A stretch of 64,000 nt of DNA from assembly GCA_032209605.1 (NCBI GenBank), contig JASFXZ010000013.1:6905401-6969400 (forward strand), in the 5' to 3' direction. The DNA is from Mactromeris polynyma. Taxonomy: Eukaryota > Mollusca > Bivalvia > Venerida > Mactridae. Shown here in pieces: positions 10,801 to 21,397 of this stretch. The translations under genes were made by a program, and so were the position numbers. The notes under the pieces are model-generated. The model was not told where the DNA came from. It searched no databases and worked only from the letters and a program-made list of their open reading frames with translations. The stretch's first letter is position 1. Each line of letters starts with the position of its first letter.

Positions 10801-11532
10801 GTTAAAATGCAACATAACAGTTTACATAATCTGGTGAAATTTCTGTCTGACACTGTTCTCATTGAAAATATCAAATTGTCCTCTGTGTCTTGTGATAATC
10901 ACCAGTATGATGATAGTGACTGTACTACATTGACTCTAAATCTTCCACATCATACAAAACTCACTTCATTATATCTGCAGTATGTTAATATTTTATGTAA
11001 TAATGTAAACAATTCTAGTTTAAAGTCCACCACATTGAATACATTTTCTGAGAGGATTGATAGATGTTATATTGATGTATTTAACTGTATTAAGTATTCA
11101 CAACTTGAACATCTTTATATTGATGGATCTCCCTGGTACAGGTTAGATTACAATACAATGAAAACATTGATACACACAGTGAAAACTCTTCCATATATCA
11201 AGTCACTAAAACTGTGGCGCATGAAGTTACCTGATGATGTTTTATTACAACTACATCCTGATGTAACACAAGTGAAGATAGTGCTGTGTGGTGTCACACT
11301 GAGTCGTCAATGTTTTCATTGTTTCATTAAAAGTTGTGTAAACAATAAATCTGTGATAAAAGTTAATTTATATGACTATAGGATTACATCAGTTGATGGA
11401 GAAACTCACAGAGTACTGTCACAGAAGGAGTCGGTGGATTATATGTCTGAGTATCTTACATCAATACCTACAGTAAACATCACATATAAAGGTGATTATA
11501 GGGTATACTTTGAAACAGGAAGTTGTCAGTAA
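1476..11532 (+). CDS. NLR-like gene: DZIP3-type HEPN, coiled-coil repeats, NACHT, LRR-like (copy 1; one internal stop)
   Basis: Four exons join with matching phases: 1476-1840, 2438-2506, 3908-4565 and 8915-11532. The exon set encodes about 1,236 residues. Domains in order are a HEPN domain of the type found in DZIP3-like proteins, ten 14-residue coiled-coil units, a NACHT ATPase with Walker A and Walker B motifs, and a C-terminal region of irregular leucine-rich repeats. This is the layout of a cytosolic NLR-type innate immune receptor: N-terminal effector, oligomerising ATPase, sensing repeats. Acceptor phase 1 at 1476 means a first exon lies upstream of the window; in the paralogue at 60912 that exon encodes a 2A-like leader. 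A TAA in the coiled-coil array (4148-4150) would truncate the product after about 225 window-encoded residues, before NACHT. The rest of the frame is intact, so the lesion is recent, allelic or a sequencing error. Ligand and exact role are unknown. Confidence 0.85.
2438..2506 (+). CDS. Exon: HEPN domain, C-terminal part
   Basis: This 69-nt exon lies between a strong acceptor (T-tract then CAG at 2435-2437) and donor GTAAAT at 2507. It is phase 0 on both sides and encodes 23 residues starting M-M-H-I-D-T and ending D-K-W-Q-E-L-V-E. Joined to the previous exon it gives R-N-S-M-M-H, matching the R-x4-6-H motif of HEPN domains, followed by the usual short helix with a conserved Trp. It is too short to be seen as an ORF alone; it is supported by domain continuity and phase. 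Confidence 0.85.
2507..3907 (+). other. Intron 2; includes a possible repeat at about 2885-3410
   Basis: A 1.4-kb intron without coding signs. The segment from about 2885 (TGGGATTTCGCTCGTTCC) to about 3395 (CCTCGGCAGAGCCTCGTTCC) carries the CGAGGCTCTGCCGAG-type motif also seen at the centre of the palindrome at 32986-33125, so it may be a related degenerate element. The rest shows nothing recognisable. Confidence 0.4.
3908..4565 (+). CDS. Exon: helical linker and coiled-coil repeat array, with in-frame TAA
   Basis: The acceptor CTGCAG ends at 3907 and the donor is GTAACA at 4566 (phase 1). The first ~50 residues (I-L-N-R-L-N-G-A-A-G-I...) resemble the helix after HEPN in this family. Ten 14-residue units (D-V-A-E-V-K-R-G-Q-S-D-I-Q-Q) follow at 4067-4486, then a degenerate end with V-E-H-V-E-K-K-L. 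Fourteen residues are two heptads with V, V, Q, I at the a/d positions, predicting a continuous coiled coil that may drive oligomerisation. The TAA at 4148-4150 replaces the CAA seen at this place in the other units. Confidence 0.85.
4067..4486 (+). repeat. Coding minisatellite, 42 bp x 10
   Basis: Ten near-perfect 42-bp units with consensus peptide D-V-A-E-V-K-R-G-Q-S-D-I-Q-Q. Variants are F for V in unit 1, CAA to TAA in unit 2, M for V, R for Q, and T plus C in unit 7. Because 42 is a multiple of three, copy-number change keeps the frame and changes coiled-coil length by whole double heptads. Low divergence points to recent expansion or homogenisation. Confidence 0.97.
4148..4150 (+). other. 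In-frame premature stop (TAA) in coiled-coil unit 2
   Basis: The bases read ...ATA CAA TAA GAT GTC..., where every sibling unit has CAA CAA GAT. This is a single C-to-T change in a Gln codon. The frame continues without interruption from 4151 to the exon end and fits the NACHT exon. Confidence 0.9.
4641..4679. repeat. TG-rich microsatellite
   Basis: An interrupted then continuous (TG)n tract just inside intron 3, about 75 bases after the donor. Likely polymorphic; no function inferred. Confidence 0.9.
4803..5416. mobile_element. Non-autonomous element with tandem internal units and inverted ends
   Basis: It starts GTCGAGCCCGC (4804-4814) and ends GCGGGCTTGAC (5406-5416), an inverted pair. 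Inside are degenerate direct repeats of 110-130 bp around 'ATTTTC-ATTTACTTGGCACA-AT-TTCA' and 'GTAGCTCAAAGGTCA'. A reverse relative starts near 20640-20700. It is a repeat-bearing mobile element of the kind common in bivalve introns; no coding capacity. Confidence 0.55.
5600..5775 (+). mobile_element. tRNA-derived SINE
   Basis: A box A-like segment (GAACGAGTGGTT, about 5612-5623) and a box B (GGTTCGAATAA, about 5664) sit about 45 bp apart, followed by an unrelated tail (GGAAGCCATTTAGATTACGG...GTCGTCCTTCACC). This is the structure of a Leu/Ser-type tRNA-headed SINE. Located in intron 3. Confidence 0.6.
5776..7859. other. Intron 3, no recognisable feature
   Basis: AT-rich intronic DNA. A loose inverted pair (AAAAAAGTTATGAAGG near 5883 and CTTTATAACTTTTTT near 5970) is visible. 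No domain, RNA or clear element is recognised. Confidence 0.5.
7862..8350 (+). mobile_element. Tandem-unit element (about 3 x 150 bp)
   Basis: Three direct repeats containing 'GTTGGATTTCAGCCATACTTCATAGGA-TGATC-ACATCAAG--TAG-TGTGCATCTT-GTTGTTT' with 'TTATGGCCCTATGATGTTTTTATACA' between them. It begins CTCCGGAGGAGACATATTG. A single related unit lies near 41470-41610, with GGGAGACATATG at 41693. Probably a non-autonomous DNA element in intron 3. Confidence 0.6.
8412..8720 (+). repeat. Degenerate ~160-bp direct repeats
   Basis: Two loose units, each with 'GGTTAAAAAC-AGGT' followed by 'TCATA-AAAAT' and 'GGCCA-ATTT--T-TCTGA'. This resembles low-copy tandem units of bivalve mobile elements. It lies just before the NACHT exon; no coding signal. 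Confidence 0.35.
8915..11532 (+). CDS. Exon: NACHT ATPase and LRR-like C-terminus
   Basis: The acceptor TTTTCAG ends at 8914. Two bases complete the codon left by 4565, giving V-I-Q-E-K-L-I-T-I-Y in frame. Numbered from the upstream in-frame ATG at 8878, Walker A G-D-A-G-V-G-K-T-S is residues 89-97 (from 9142), Walker B L-I-V-L-D-G-F-D-E is 181-189, and a sensor-like T-M-C-R-P follows at 215-219. Downstream is a helical region with W-W-F and F-V-H-K-S-Y-I-E-F-F typical of NACHT winged-helix/helical parts. From about residue 582 irregular leucine-rich segments appear (L-T-T-L-S-L-S, L-T-S-L-Y-L-Q, L-E-H-L-Y-I-D, I-K-S-L-K-L-W). Stop TAA at 11530. NACHT proteins use ATP to oligomerise on sensing a trigger. 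No other domain follows. Confidence 0.92.
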
Positions 11533-12180
11533 ATGTTTGCAAAATATGCAGATGTTACGTGGACTAAAATGGCTGTAACTTTGTTATTATTGAACGGAAC
11601 TTGTCATGTGACCATGTATTCTCTACATTAGATCATTTCCTACAAGATGAATCGCGTTTCAATTTGAAATTCCAAAAAAAGTAGTTTTTTGCATTTTTTG
11701 GAGATTTTGATAATGTGTCACAAAGCTTTATTGATTTGTTTGTTTTGCTGCATTCAAGGTGAAAAAATTCATAATATATTTGTACAGCAGATTGTTTACA
11801 TATAATTCGATGAATGATATTTGTGTACATTAAAATGTAAGTGTAAATGTTCTAGAGGTGATGAAATGAGTTACTGGAATATATTTGTGAGTTGTATATG
11901 GAAGATTGGAACAAATTTAGAGAACTCCATTCTATAACATCTCATTACAATTGTACACTCAGTGGCTATAACTTCATTATGAGTCGTAGGATATCTACTC
12001 TATTATATACAATGCATGCTGACAATTGTGTTGAGCTGTGAAATCATTGTTTCACGAAATTTAAAGCGGCATTACATATTGTTTGTAATACAAACTTTCT
12101 CACATATTTGGTAAGGAATGACGGCCATTCTTGCTGGTGAAATTATTTTTATTTCACTGATTTTGACATAAATTGCTATG

Positions 12181-12350
12181 AATAAAGGCCTTTAACTGCA
12201 CACATTCTATTCTGACTGAGTCCTATGATTATTAATGTATTATTTCTGTATGACACTGACAATCTTGTCTACATGTATAATCAGTTGAGTGTTTTAGTTC
12301 TATAATATGTGAATAATGAAAATGTTATCATTATACATATATACAATAAA
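12181..12350 (+). promoter_or_regulatory. Candidate polyadenylation signals of the NLR-like gene
   Basis: AATAAA occurs at 12181-12186 and 12345-12350, 650-820 bases after the stop, the second followed by a T-rich stretch. Plausible 3' ends; no way to choose between them from sequence. Confidence 0.4.
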
Positions 12351-12467
12351 ATAGTTAAACCATTTTTTGTTGTATTTTTTTCTCACTGTTTTAAGATTTT
12401 TAAGATTGGTACAAACATTTTGAGAGCATCTTCTATTTTGTACATTTATAACCTTTAAGTGCGCAAT

Positions 12468-12640
12468 ATCCAACCAAACAGTTTATTCTTGAAAATGGCG
12501 TCCTTAAATCCACCGGACATATTACCTCTCCAAAACAACATCCTTGTTCAGATGTGAACTCTGGCTTTTGTTGAGAGGTAATTGCTGTAGAGAGGTTATT
12601 ACTCTAGGGAGATTATTGCTGTAGGGAGGTTATATTTGAT
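12468..12640 (+). repeat. Dispersed repeat, copy A (paired with 14879-15030)
   Basis: It shares 'AACAGTTTATTCT-GAAAATGGCGTC-TTAAATCCACC-GACATATTAC' and 'CTTGTTCAGATGTGAACTCTGGCTTTTGTTGAGAGGTAATTGCTGTA' with 14879-15030. It ends in the seed of the 17-bp minisatellite that is greatly expanded in the second copy. The two copies bracket the 1.6-kb minisatellite. Confidence 0.85.
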
Positions 12641-12840
12641 GGTACAATAAATTATACAACAGGAACATTGATAATGTTGTTATAGTGTGGATATTGCACA
12701 CAAGACTGCCACTCTGGAAAGGTTACACTGAATGTGTGCTGTTCTGTTTAACTGTTTTACCAGTACTATGATGGTATTGACGTGATGTTGCAACTTGATC
12801 TTCATCAAGGAAGGTTTACATCCTGGTCGATCAACACAAT

Positions 12841-14470
12841 TATGGATCTACATAATGGGGAATCTATATAAATGGGAATCTACATCATGGTGGATCTAGA
12901 TAATTGGGAATCTACATCTATATAATTGGAGAATCTTCATCTCGGTGGATCTTCATTATGTTGGATACACATAATGGTGAATGTACATCATGCTGGATCT
13001 ACATCATGGTGGATCTACATTATGGTGAATGTACATCAAGCTGGATCTACATCATGGTGGATCTACATAATGGTGAATGTACATCATGCTGGATCTACAT
13101 CATGGTGGATCTACATTATGCTTGATATTATACATAATGGTGAATGTACATCATGCTGGATCTACATCATGGTGGATCTACATCATGCTTGATATTATAC
13201 ATAATGGTGAATGTACATCATGCTGGATATTATACATAATGGTGAATGTACATCATGATGGATATACATAATGATGAATCTACATCATGCTTGATATTAT
13301 ACATAATGGTGAATGTACATCATGCTTGATATTATATATAATGGTGAATGTACATCATGATGGATATACATAATGATGAATCTACATCATGCTTGATATT
13401 ATACATAATGGTGAATCTACATCATGCTTGATATTATACATAATGGTGAATGTACATCATGCTTGATATTATACATAATGGTGAATGAACATCATGATGG
13501 ATATACATGATGGTGAATCTACATCATGCTTGATATTATACATAATGGTGAATCTACATCATGCTGGATCTACATCATGGTGGATCTACATCATGCTTGA
13601 TATTATACATAATGGTGAATGTACATCATGCTTGATATTATACATAATGGTGAATGTACATCATGATGGATATACATAATGGTGAATCTACATCATGCTT
13701 GATATTATACATAATGGTGAATGTACATCATGCTGGATCTACATTATGGTGGATCTACATTATGCTTGATATTATTCATAATGGTGAATGTACATCATGC
13801 TTGATATTATACATAATGGTGAATGTACATCATGCTAGATCTACATCATGGTGGATCTACATTATGCTGGATCTACATTATGGTGGATCTACATCATGCT
13901 GGATCTACATCATGGTGGATCTACATCATGCTGGATCTACATTATGGTGGATCTACATTATGCTTGATATCATACATAATGGTGAATGTACATCATGCTA
14001 GATCTACATCATGGTGGATCTACATTATGCTTGATATTATTCATAATGGTGAATGTACATCATGCTTGATATTATACATAATGGTGAATGTACATCATGC
14101 TTGATATTATACATAATGGTGAATGTACATCATTCTTGATATTATACATTATGGTGAATGTACATCATTCTTGATATTATACATAATGGTGAATGTACAT
14201 CATGCTTGATATTATACATAATGGTGAATGTACATCATTCTTGATATTACACATAATGGTGAATGTACATCATTCTTGATATTATACATAATGGTGAATG
14301 TACATCATGCTTGATATTATACATAATGGTGAATGTATATCATGCTTGATATTATACATAATGGTGAATGTACATCATGCTTGATATTATACATAATTGT
14401 GAATGTACATCATGCTTGATATTATACATAATGGGGAATCTACATCATGATTGATATACATAATGCATGA
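12841..14470. repeat. Complex minisatellite, ~1.6 kb
   Basis: Interleaved units built from 'GGATCTACATCATG-T' (about 16 bp) and 'ATACATAATGGTGAATGTACATCATGCTTGATATT' (about 36 bp). The open frames across it are a by-product of repeats lacking stops and change frame between subarrays, so I do not call a protein. Confidence 0.95.
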
Positions 14471-14878
14471 TACTTGTTTATGTGATGATGTCATTAAAAA
14501 TATTTAATCGATGAAATTTTGAGAGAAAAGGTTTTCCTTTATTTATGCTTTACGGTTACATTTGATATTAGCGCATTGTTAGATATATTTAATCAACTAG
14601 AACATTATAAAATATTAATAGTTCTATGGATAATTTTAGAAATAATGATTGTGTGAATCGGCCTACTTTCCGGCTCATTTATTCAATTGCCTAATTACTT
14701 TCATGACGATGCTGTCTATATTAATGAGGTCAAGTTTGGATGTGTGTTTTTACCTCATTTTGTCGAGTATCTGATAAATACAATAATTAATTTGTGTTGT
14801 TTAGTATTCAATTTATTCAACTCATTCAATAAATTCAATACTAATACAACACTCATTCAATATCATCTATATGTGTGT

Positions 14879-15030
14879 AATATATCCAAACAAACAGTTT
14901 ATTCTAGAAAATGGCGTCATTAAATCCACCAGACATATTACAGTGCAACCTCTCCTTGTTCAGATGTGAACTCTGGCTTTTGTTGAGAGGTAATTGCTGT
15001 AAAGAGGTTATTGCTGTAGGAAGGGTATTG
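14879..15030 (+). repeat. Dispersed repeat, copy B (paired with 12468-12640)
   Basis: Matches copy A with substitutions and a short deletion in 'CCTCTCC--CTTGTTC'. It runs directly into the 17-bp array. Confidence 0.85.
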
Positions 15031-15612
15031 CTGAAGAGAGGTTAGTGCTGTAAAGAGGTTATTGCAGTTGAGAGGTTATTGTAGTAGAGAGTTTTTTGCT
15101 GTAGGAAGGTTATTGCTGTAGAGAGGTTATTGTTGTAGAGAGGTTTTTGCAGTAGGAAGGTTATTGCTGTAGAGAGGTTATTGTTGTAGAGATGTTATTG
15201 CTGTAGGAATGTTATTGCTGTAGGGAGGTTATTGCTGTAGGAAGGTTATTGCTGTAGAGAGGTTATTGCTGTAGAAAGGTTATTGCTGTAGAGAGGTTTT
15301 TGCTGTAGAGAGGTTATTACTGTAGAGAGGTTATTGCTGTAGAGAGATATTGCTGTAGGAAGGTTATTGCTGTAGAGAGGTTATTGTAGTAGAGAGGTTA
15401 TTGCTGTAGGAAGGTTATTGCTGTAGGGAGGTTATTGCTGTAGGAAGGTTATTGCTGTAGGGAGGTTATTGCTGTAGAGAGGTTATTGCTGTATCGAGTT
15501 TATTAATGTAGAGAGGTTATTGCTGTAGGGAGTTTATTGCTGTAGAGAGGTTATTGCTGTAGGGAGGTTATTAATGTAGATAGGTTATTGCTTTAGATAG
15601 GTTATTGCTGTG
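14981..15612. repeat. 17-bp minisatellite
   Basis: Over 30 degenerate units of GTAGAGAGGTTATTGCT, with GGAAGG and GGGAGG variants. It arises from the tail of the dispersed repeat in front of it. Confidence 0.95.
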
Positions 15613-15679
15613 CATGTGAAAGCCGTACGAAACTGTCACGACAGTCAATCCTCCAGTTTTAGTTCGAACGATAGAAGTA

Positions 15680-15850
15680 CAGTAACACCTCACTTTAAGA
15701 CCACCTCAATATTAAGAAAACCCTTTTCAGATCCATTTGCACTGTTTTGCTCCTTATTCTACCTCGATATAAAGACCACCTCAGTAAAACCAGTTTTCAA
15801 GTGTCCCAAAGGTGGTCTTATTATTGAGGTTTTATTAAATTAAATTACTG
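15680..15850. mobile_element. Pogo/Tigger-like MITE, copy 1
   Basis: It starts CAGTAACACCTCAC after TA (15678-15679) and ends with GAGGTTTTATTA...TTACTG before TA (15851). Internal segments are AAGACCACCTC and GGTGGTCTTATTATTGAGG. TA target sites and CAGTAAAACCTC-type ends fit the Tc1/mariner-pogo group. The copy at 18421 is cleaner. Confidence 0.6.
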
Positions 15851-15852
15851 TA

Positions 15853-18418
15853 TATTATATATTAAGATGTGACTAATAAAAACAACTATTTACATCCATC
15901 ATTCTTTTCAGCATCTCTTTCAGTTTAATTCTTTAATTTTCTGAGTCAGATGATAGCCATCCAGGCTTTTTTAGCAAGTTTCACGAGAAATCACTTTTAT
16001 TTCAACCATTACCAAGGTGTGTTTTAACATGTACACAGTAATTACCTGAAACACAGCCTAACATCATAGCTCATGCTGAACCTGTGTTTATTGAACCCTG
16101 TCGAATTGTTGGCATATTCAGAATACCTTGTACAACAAGAATCAATATTTTCTGACATGCAGATACCTCTGAAGTAAATGTTTTAAAAATGTCTGTGTCT
16201 ATCCTTAACATGTATACTGCATGCTTTCCAAGAAACTAGGAAAAAAGTAGGAAAAAATTAGGAAGTCAATGATAAAAAGTAGGAATTATTGAAAGGTAAT
16301 ACATGTATGTTACCTTTGCAGCTTTTCTTTATTTGATTACCGTACACCAAGGCAATTTGGTCATTTAGTTGACAGGTTATTGGTTTCAGCAGCCACTTGC
16401 AGGTATCAATGAGCATAGGCCAACCGTTTTAGTCACCAGCTGAGAAGGTTGGATTATGCACCAGTGATATCAGACCACCACATCACACTTTGGCAAGAAA
16501 ATCTCCAAAACCACATTTTAAAACTTGGTACTGAGGCCCTAAGCACAAACTTTCAATGACAGACAAATTTCTATCCATGCCAGTTCACATAAGCCCCTTA
16601 GTGGTTTTGTAAATTAGGCAAGATCCCCATCATCAGAGGACATTATTCCCTTACGGATATGTTTTACGATGTCAGGGCGATCTAATTTTATTCTCAGGCA
16701 CTATAACGAATCTGGAGTGACCAGTAATCGTAAAATCATGGCATTTTTTTATATTGCTCAACAGATCTTAACCTTCAAATTGCGCCAACCATCTTTTTTC
16801 AAGAAATTTCTTACTACTTATTCAATGCTATATCATGTTTGGGCTTACAATTTTACCATTGATTTTTAAACAATGTCTTTTTAAGGATTTTGCTTTTTGA
16901 GGTAATTGCTTTGAGAAAGATGTGCCAACAATGGTAATTTTAGTCTCAGATGTTGAGATTTTGACAGATAATCTCAATGATACTCACTGTCATCGGCAAT
17001 ACTATTGTTAACAATTTGGAGACCTCATTATATCTTGAGCAATCATCATAAAAACTTGCACAGAATCTCAGTCTTCTTCAATATTGGTAAATATAACAAT
17101 AGTAATAGCAGTTATATTGCCCATGATTCTGTAATAATTCGTTGATTCGTATTCCACAAACTAATGTATAAGTGGTAAAGTTGTCATCATGGAAATATTT
17201 GTGAATTTCACAAATTCAAGAGTCATGTAAATTGAACTACTAATTCACAGAAGCATATTTTTTATATGCTCGACTTAATTGTAATAATTCCCATTTCATG
17301 ATTTGCAAACATTTCTGTCTGTGAAATGCCTGAAACTGGCAATTTGCAACTTTTTTACTCACAAAAGCATTCACTTATAAAGAAGTAAAGGAGAACCACA
17401 GTCCATGATCTATTTAAAAGAAAATATATTTATTAAAAATATATGGTTTAACCTTGTTAGAGCTCCCAATTAACACAGTGTTATCTTGCTATCTATTACA
17501 GATATTAAAAAATGCTGCTTTAAGCAATCACAATTGACATGTGCATATGTGGAATGAACATTCATTATTCAGAGTGAATGGATTTTCAAAGGACACGTGT
17601 ATATACAAAAATATAACAACAATGCATAGAAGTTTATATTTATTTAATCAATATATTTCTAACAAGTATAATAATTTACAACTAAAACAAATATAAACAA
17701 TAAATGAAACAAAAGCACAAAGACAAATAGGAAATCTAGGTCTGTTACAAAGATTAAATATTCATGCCTTCAGCCAGAATAGCAAACAATAAAACCTAAG
17801 TTCCCTTGAAAAGCCATTTTCTACATGTGTATTTAATGAAAATAATATGTAATGGTTCACATGTAAATTCACCAAACAAATACATAGGACCAGTGCTCAA
17901 TACAAAACATATGCAATAGCCCAAATGCTAGATCACCAGACAATATCTATAGGACCAAAGCTCAACTTGTGTTTTACAGAAGTTGTTTGTAAAACATTAT
18001 GCCCCCCGGTGACATTGACCTTTGACCTTGTGACCCCACAATCAATAGGGTTCCTCTGCTACACATGATGAATGAGTGGACCAAGTTCGAGGATGATAGG
18101 TCAAGGGGTTCTTGAGTTATTGATCGGAAACAGTCTTAAACCCCACTCGGGTCATAATTGTACTGTAATTTTTGTTAAAAGCTATCAAAGCCTCTTCCAT
18201 AAAATAATCATGCAAATGAAAGGGGTCGAAAGTTACATGATTAATCATTAATACAGGCTGAAATACATATTGTCCATTTGAAAGTTTATGTCTCTAAAGT
18301 AGCTTCCAAGTTTAATACAAAAATGTGGTTTATCACAAAACTGATGTAACTGTTTTTTCTACAACACTGAGAAACAATAGTTTTGCTCCAAACCTTCAAC
18401 ATATATATGTAATGCTAA
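15853..18418. other. Intergenic, no recognisable gene
   Basis: AT-rich DNA without supported ORFs or RNA genes. Around 17999-18130 is a sequence in the style of bivalve mobile-element units (GACCTTTGACCTTGTGACC, GACCAAGTTCGAGGATGATAGG). No further structure was resolved. Confidence 0.5.
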
Positions 18419-18420
18419 TA

Positions 18421-18567
18421 CATTAAAACCTCACATTAAGAACACAATTTGCAAGTTTATTGTCACTCTTGTTTTACTATTCATTCAACCTCAATATTAA
18501 GACCACCTCTATAAGAAGATCAGTTTTTAATGGTCCAAAGGGTGGTCTAATTATTGAGGTTTTACTG
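18421..18567. mobile_element. Pogo/Tigger-like MITE, copy 2
   Basis: A 147-bp element, CATTAAAACCTCA...TTGAGGTTTTACTG, with TA on both sides (18419-18420, 18568-18569). It shares the internal AAGACCACCTC and GGGTGGTCTAATTATTG with copy 1. No ORF. Confidence 0.7.
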
Positions 18568-19248
18568 TACAGTAATACAATTTGGTGGAGAAAAATGGTT
18601 GACATCCTATATGCATCATTTGCACAAAAAAATCAACTTTTTACCCTACAGGCACCATATTATTTTGTATACTAGTTGATGGGAAACCAGAAATATCAGC
18701 TACTGTCAGTCTTGGTTACTTAAACAGTATACTTAGTGACACAGCTAAGATTTTTGTTCACATTCGCATCTGACTTTACCATCTGTCTGTAACTATATGT
18801 GACTATACTCTGTTTAGAGGATTTAAAATTAATGGTAGGGAGCAAACATCAAATGACTAACGACATTTGCTTTCATTACCAGTACGGAATATCGAATCAA
18901 AACTTATTAATTTCAAATGGGTTCTGAAACAAATCCCTTCAACTTATATTAACAACTCATGATGACGTTTCCTGGTTTATTTAATCTCCCAACCATCAGA
19001 CCAGGAGTCTGTAGTTCCACCCCTTGACCACATTGCCTTCCTAATACTGAATAAGTTGACCAGGATAATGGAGGTCAATACCTATCAAGAGTCCCTACAA
19101 ACCATCATTGTGACCCTTCATCTAGAATTATGAGGATCAAAATGTGGCAGTTTGGAAATCACAGGGGTCAAGTGTCAACTTGGGGTTAAAATGGAAACCC
19201 TGGTATGAAATACATGTTGTATGCTGTAGATTACACCAATATACTAAC

Positions 19249-20603
19249 CGTAGTTTTTTCTTTTTCTGATCATAATTTTTTAGTCTGTTCCTTAGGGCTA
19301 CAATTTCTTTTGTCTTCTTTGACTGAGCTTCAAAACCAAGAGAAGACAACTGTTCACGAGACCTGGGACAACTTGAGGTAGACCTTGGAGTTATCTGCTC
19401 CTTGAAATCGGAAACACAAAATGAATGTGTCTCCGATAATGGATGATCATGCCTAGCATTATCACAGAGAAATCTCGGAGGTACACTCACTAACCGGTGT
19501 AGATTAAACTGCTCGAGAGATCAAACCTATACTGGCATTACCACCCTGCTTTTGAAGAAAGTCTGCAGGGGTCATCAATATAAGTTTGAACATATTTGGC
19601 ACTTTTCTGGCTACTTGATGTTCATGAGCCACACTTATGTCAGAAAGCAATAATACATGATTTTCTCGAAGCAAATTGTTCGATGTCACTTGAGGTAATG
19701 GAGAAATTGATGGCGCAGTTTCAGGTACCTGCTTTGAGGGACTAGCACCACTTGAATTCTTATGTCAAATGTCTCACAAGTCCTTTCAGATCTACCTGAT
19801 TTAATATCACAGACTGGTTGAGAAGCGTGGGGAGTCAGCGTACGGTCTGATGGAAGATCTGACGGGTTGGTGGTCAAGTTTGATAAATCAAGTCTTTCAA
19901 TATCAACTGGAGGCCCGATATTGATACTTTGGCCATGTTTCTCTCCCTATTTTCTCCATCCTGCCCATGAAGGTACTGTGTACTGAAATTAAGGGGAATA
20001 ATAAAATTTACCAATGAATGATAAGCTAGGGCCATGTGGATATCCAGTCAAAAGAAAGTCTGATTTGATGCACAATTCAGGATCGACAATCTAAAATTTC
20101 CCTGCAATTAACATTGGATTTCAGAGAAAATTACATTTTTGTAGGCGATCTTGTTATTTACAACCAAACAAAAATCAAGCTCTTTCATGTTAAGAAATTA
20201 CCATAGATTTGACCTAGCTTCATTGCAACAATATAAAAGCTTCAGAGTACCTTTCCGATGGGGAGGAGCAAATGACCCAAGTTTCATGAAAATCCAAGAA
20301 GAGATTTGGCAGATGAGTACAAGACATAATTCACTCAAAGCCAAAACCCCTGTCATTGAGTCGAGACCTTGCGCTTATGACAAGCGTGAAGGAATCATTG
20401 TTTTAGAACACCATTTGAGTGAAGTGAAACCATGAACTTTTATGAGGACAACTTGAACAGTATGAAACCTCTATTTTCAATCTGTTAAGAATGCTTCAAG
20501 AAACCTTAGAGTATCCTCTGTAAATAATCCAGCCCTTTTTAGTGACTCCATCAAGAAACTGGGTTGTCTTGATCTAGCTCTTGTATGACCTCGACACCTG
20601 AAA
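19249..20603 (-). other. Possible broken coding region on the minus strand
   Basis: Three minus-strand stretches look more codon-like than their surroundings. One ends in S-K-K-T-K-E-I-V-A-L-R-N-R-L-K-N-Y-D-Q-K with a donor-like GTTAGT just below 19249. One spans about 19504-19880 in shifted frames (T-S-N-N-L-L-R-E-N; D-I-K-S-G-R-S-E-R-T-C). One is an exon-like piece near 20495-20603 after a T-rich acceptor, reading M-E-S-L-K-R-A-G-L-F. Frameshifts and stops separate them. I recognise no family; a decayed transposase or host-gene linker would fit. Low confidence. Confidence 0.22.
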
Positions 20604-20639
20604 CAGACAAAATATTTACTTATATAAATGCACTAGACA

Positions 20640-21380
20640 AAACTAATCCGGACAGACACACACACATACATCAAACCAACCGCCATTGTGGCGACTGTAT
20701 TGAGCTAACTGCAAGCAGACTAAACAAAAAAGAGACCATACATCGCTGAACCCAAACACAGCATCACCCACAGTCTGTCAAACAATGGATTACTTAAAAC
20801 TATGCTTATACGAAATACATGTTTAGTCTCTAGTAATTAAAAATACATGAGGTTCTTCTGAATAAAAAGGTAAAGTGACACAGTGCTTTGAAGCATTTCT
20901 TCACACAGACTGTATTATGGTGTTGTATAGCTTGATAGTGGTTCATCACAGCTGACCTCTTCTCTGACAGTTTTGATTGCCATACCAACCAATACTAAAG
21001 ACAGTAGAAATACTAACTAATTGTACATCATATTCAAGTGAATTTTTTGCATAAGACCTTTGGCGGAAAGAACCCAAAAACAATACCAAGCAAACTCTCT
21101 ATATGTTCTTACTATACACCAAGTTTGATGTAAATATGATCAACAAAACTTAAGTTATTCGCCGGAAACCAAATTGCTATTTTTAGTAACGGTGACCTTG
21201 ACCTTGGATGGAACAAGTCTAAAAGCAATCCCAAGCGAGCTCTCCACATTATCTTAATATACACCAAGTTTGATGTCAATACGATGAACGGAACTCCAGT
21301 TATTCGCCGGAAACCACCAGTTTGACGCCCGCCTCCACCCAACGACACGCACCATTCTAATAACCTGGTTTTCGTTAAAA
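20640..21380. repeat. Element with tandem ~145-bp units
   Basis: Near 20640-20720 the minus strand resembles the start of the element at 4803 (CGCCACAATGGCGGT-TG). At 21060-21310 two direct units share 'ACACCAAGTTTGATGT-AATA-GA', 'GTTATTCGCCGGAAACCA' and 'AGCAAT-CCAAGC-A-CTCT'. These are typical units of bivalve non-autonomous elements; boundaries are approximate. Confidence 0.45.
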
Positions 21381-21397
21381 ATGCCGAAACATTACGA

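Noticed and set aside
12904..14104. Several repeat ORFs (W-I-Y-I-M-V type)
   Set aside because: They follow a minisatellite, change frame between subarrays and have no gene context.
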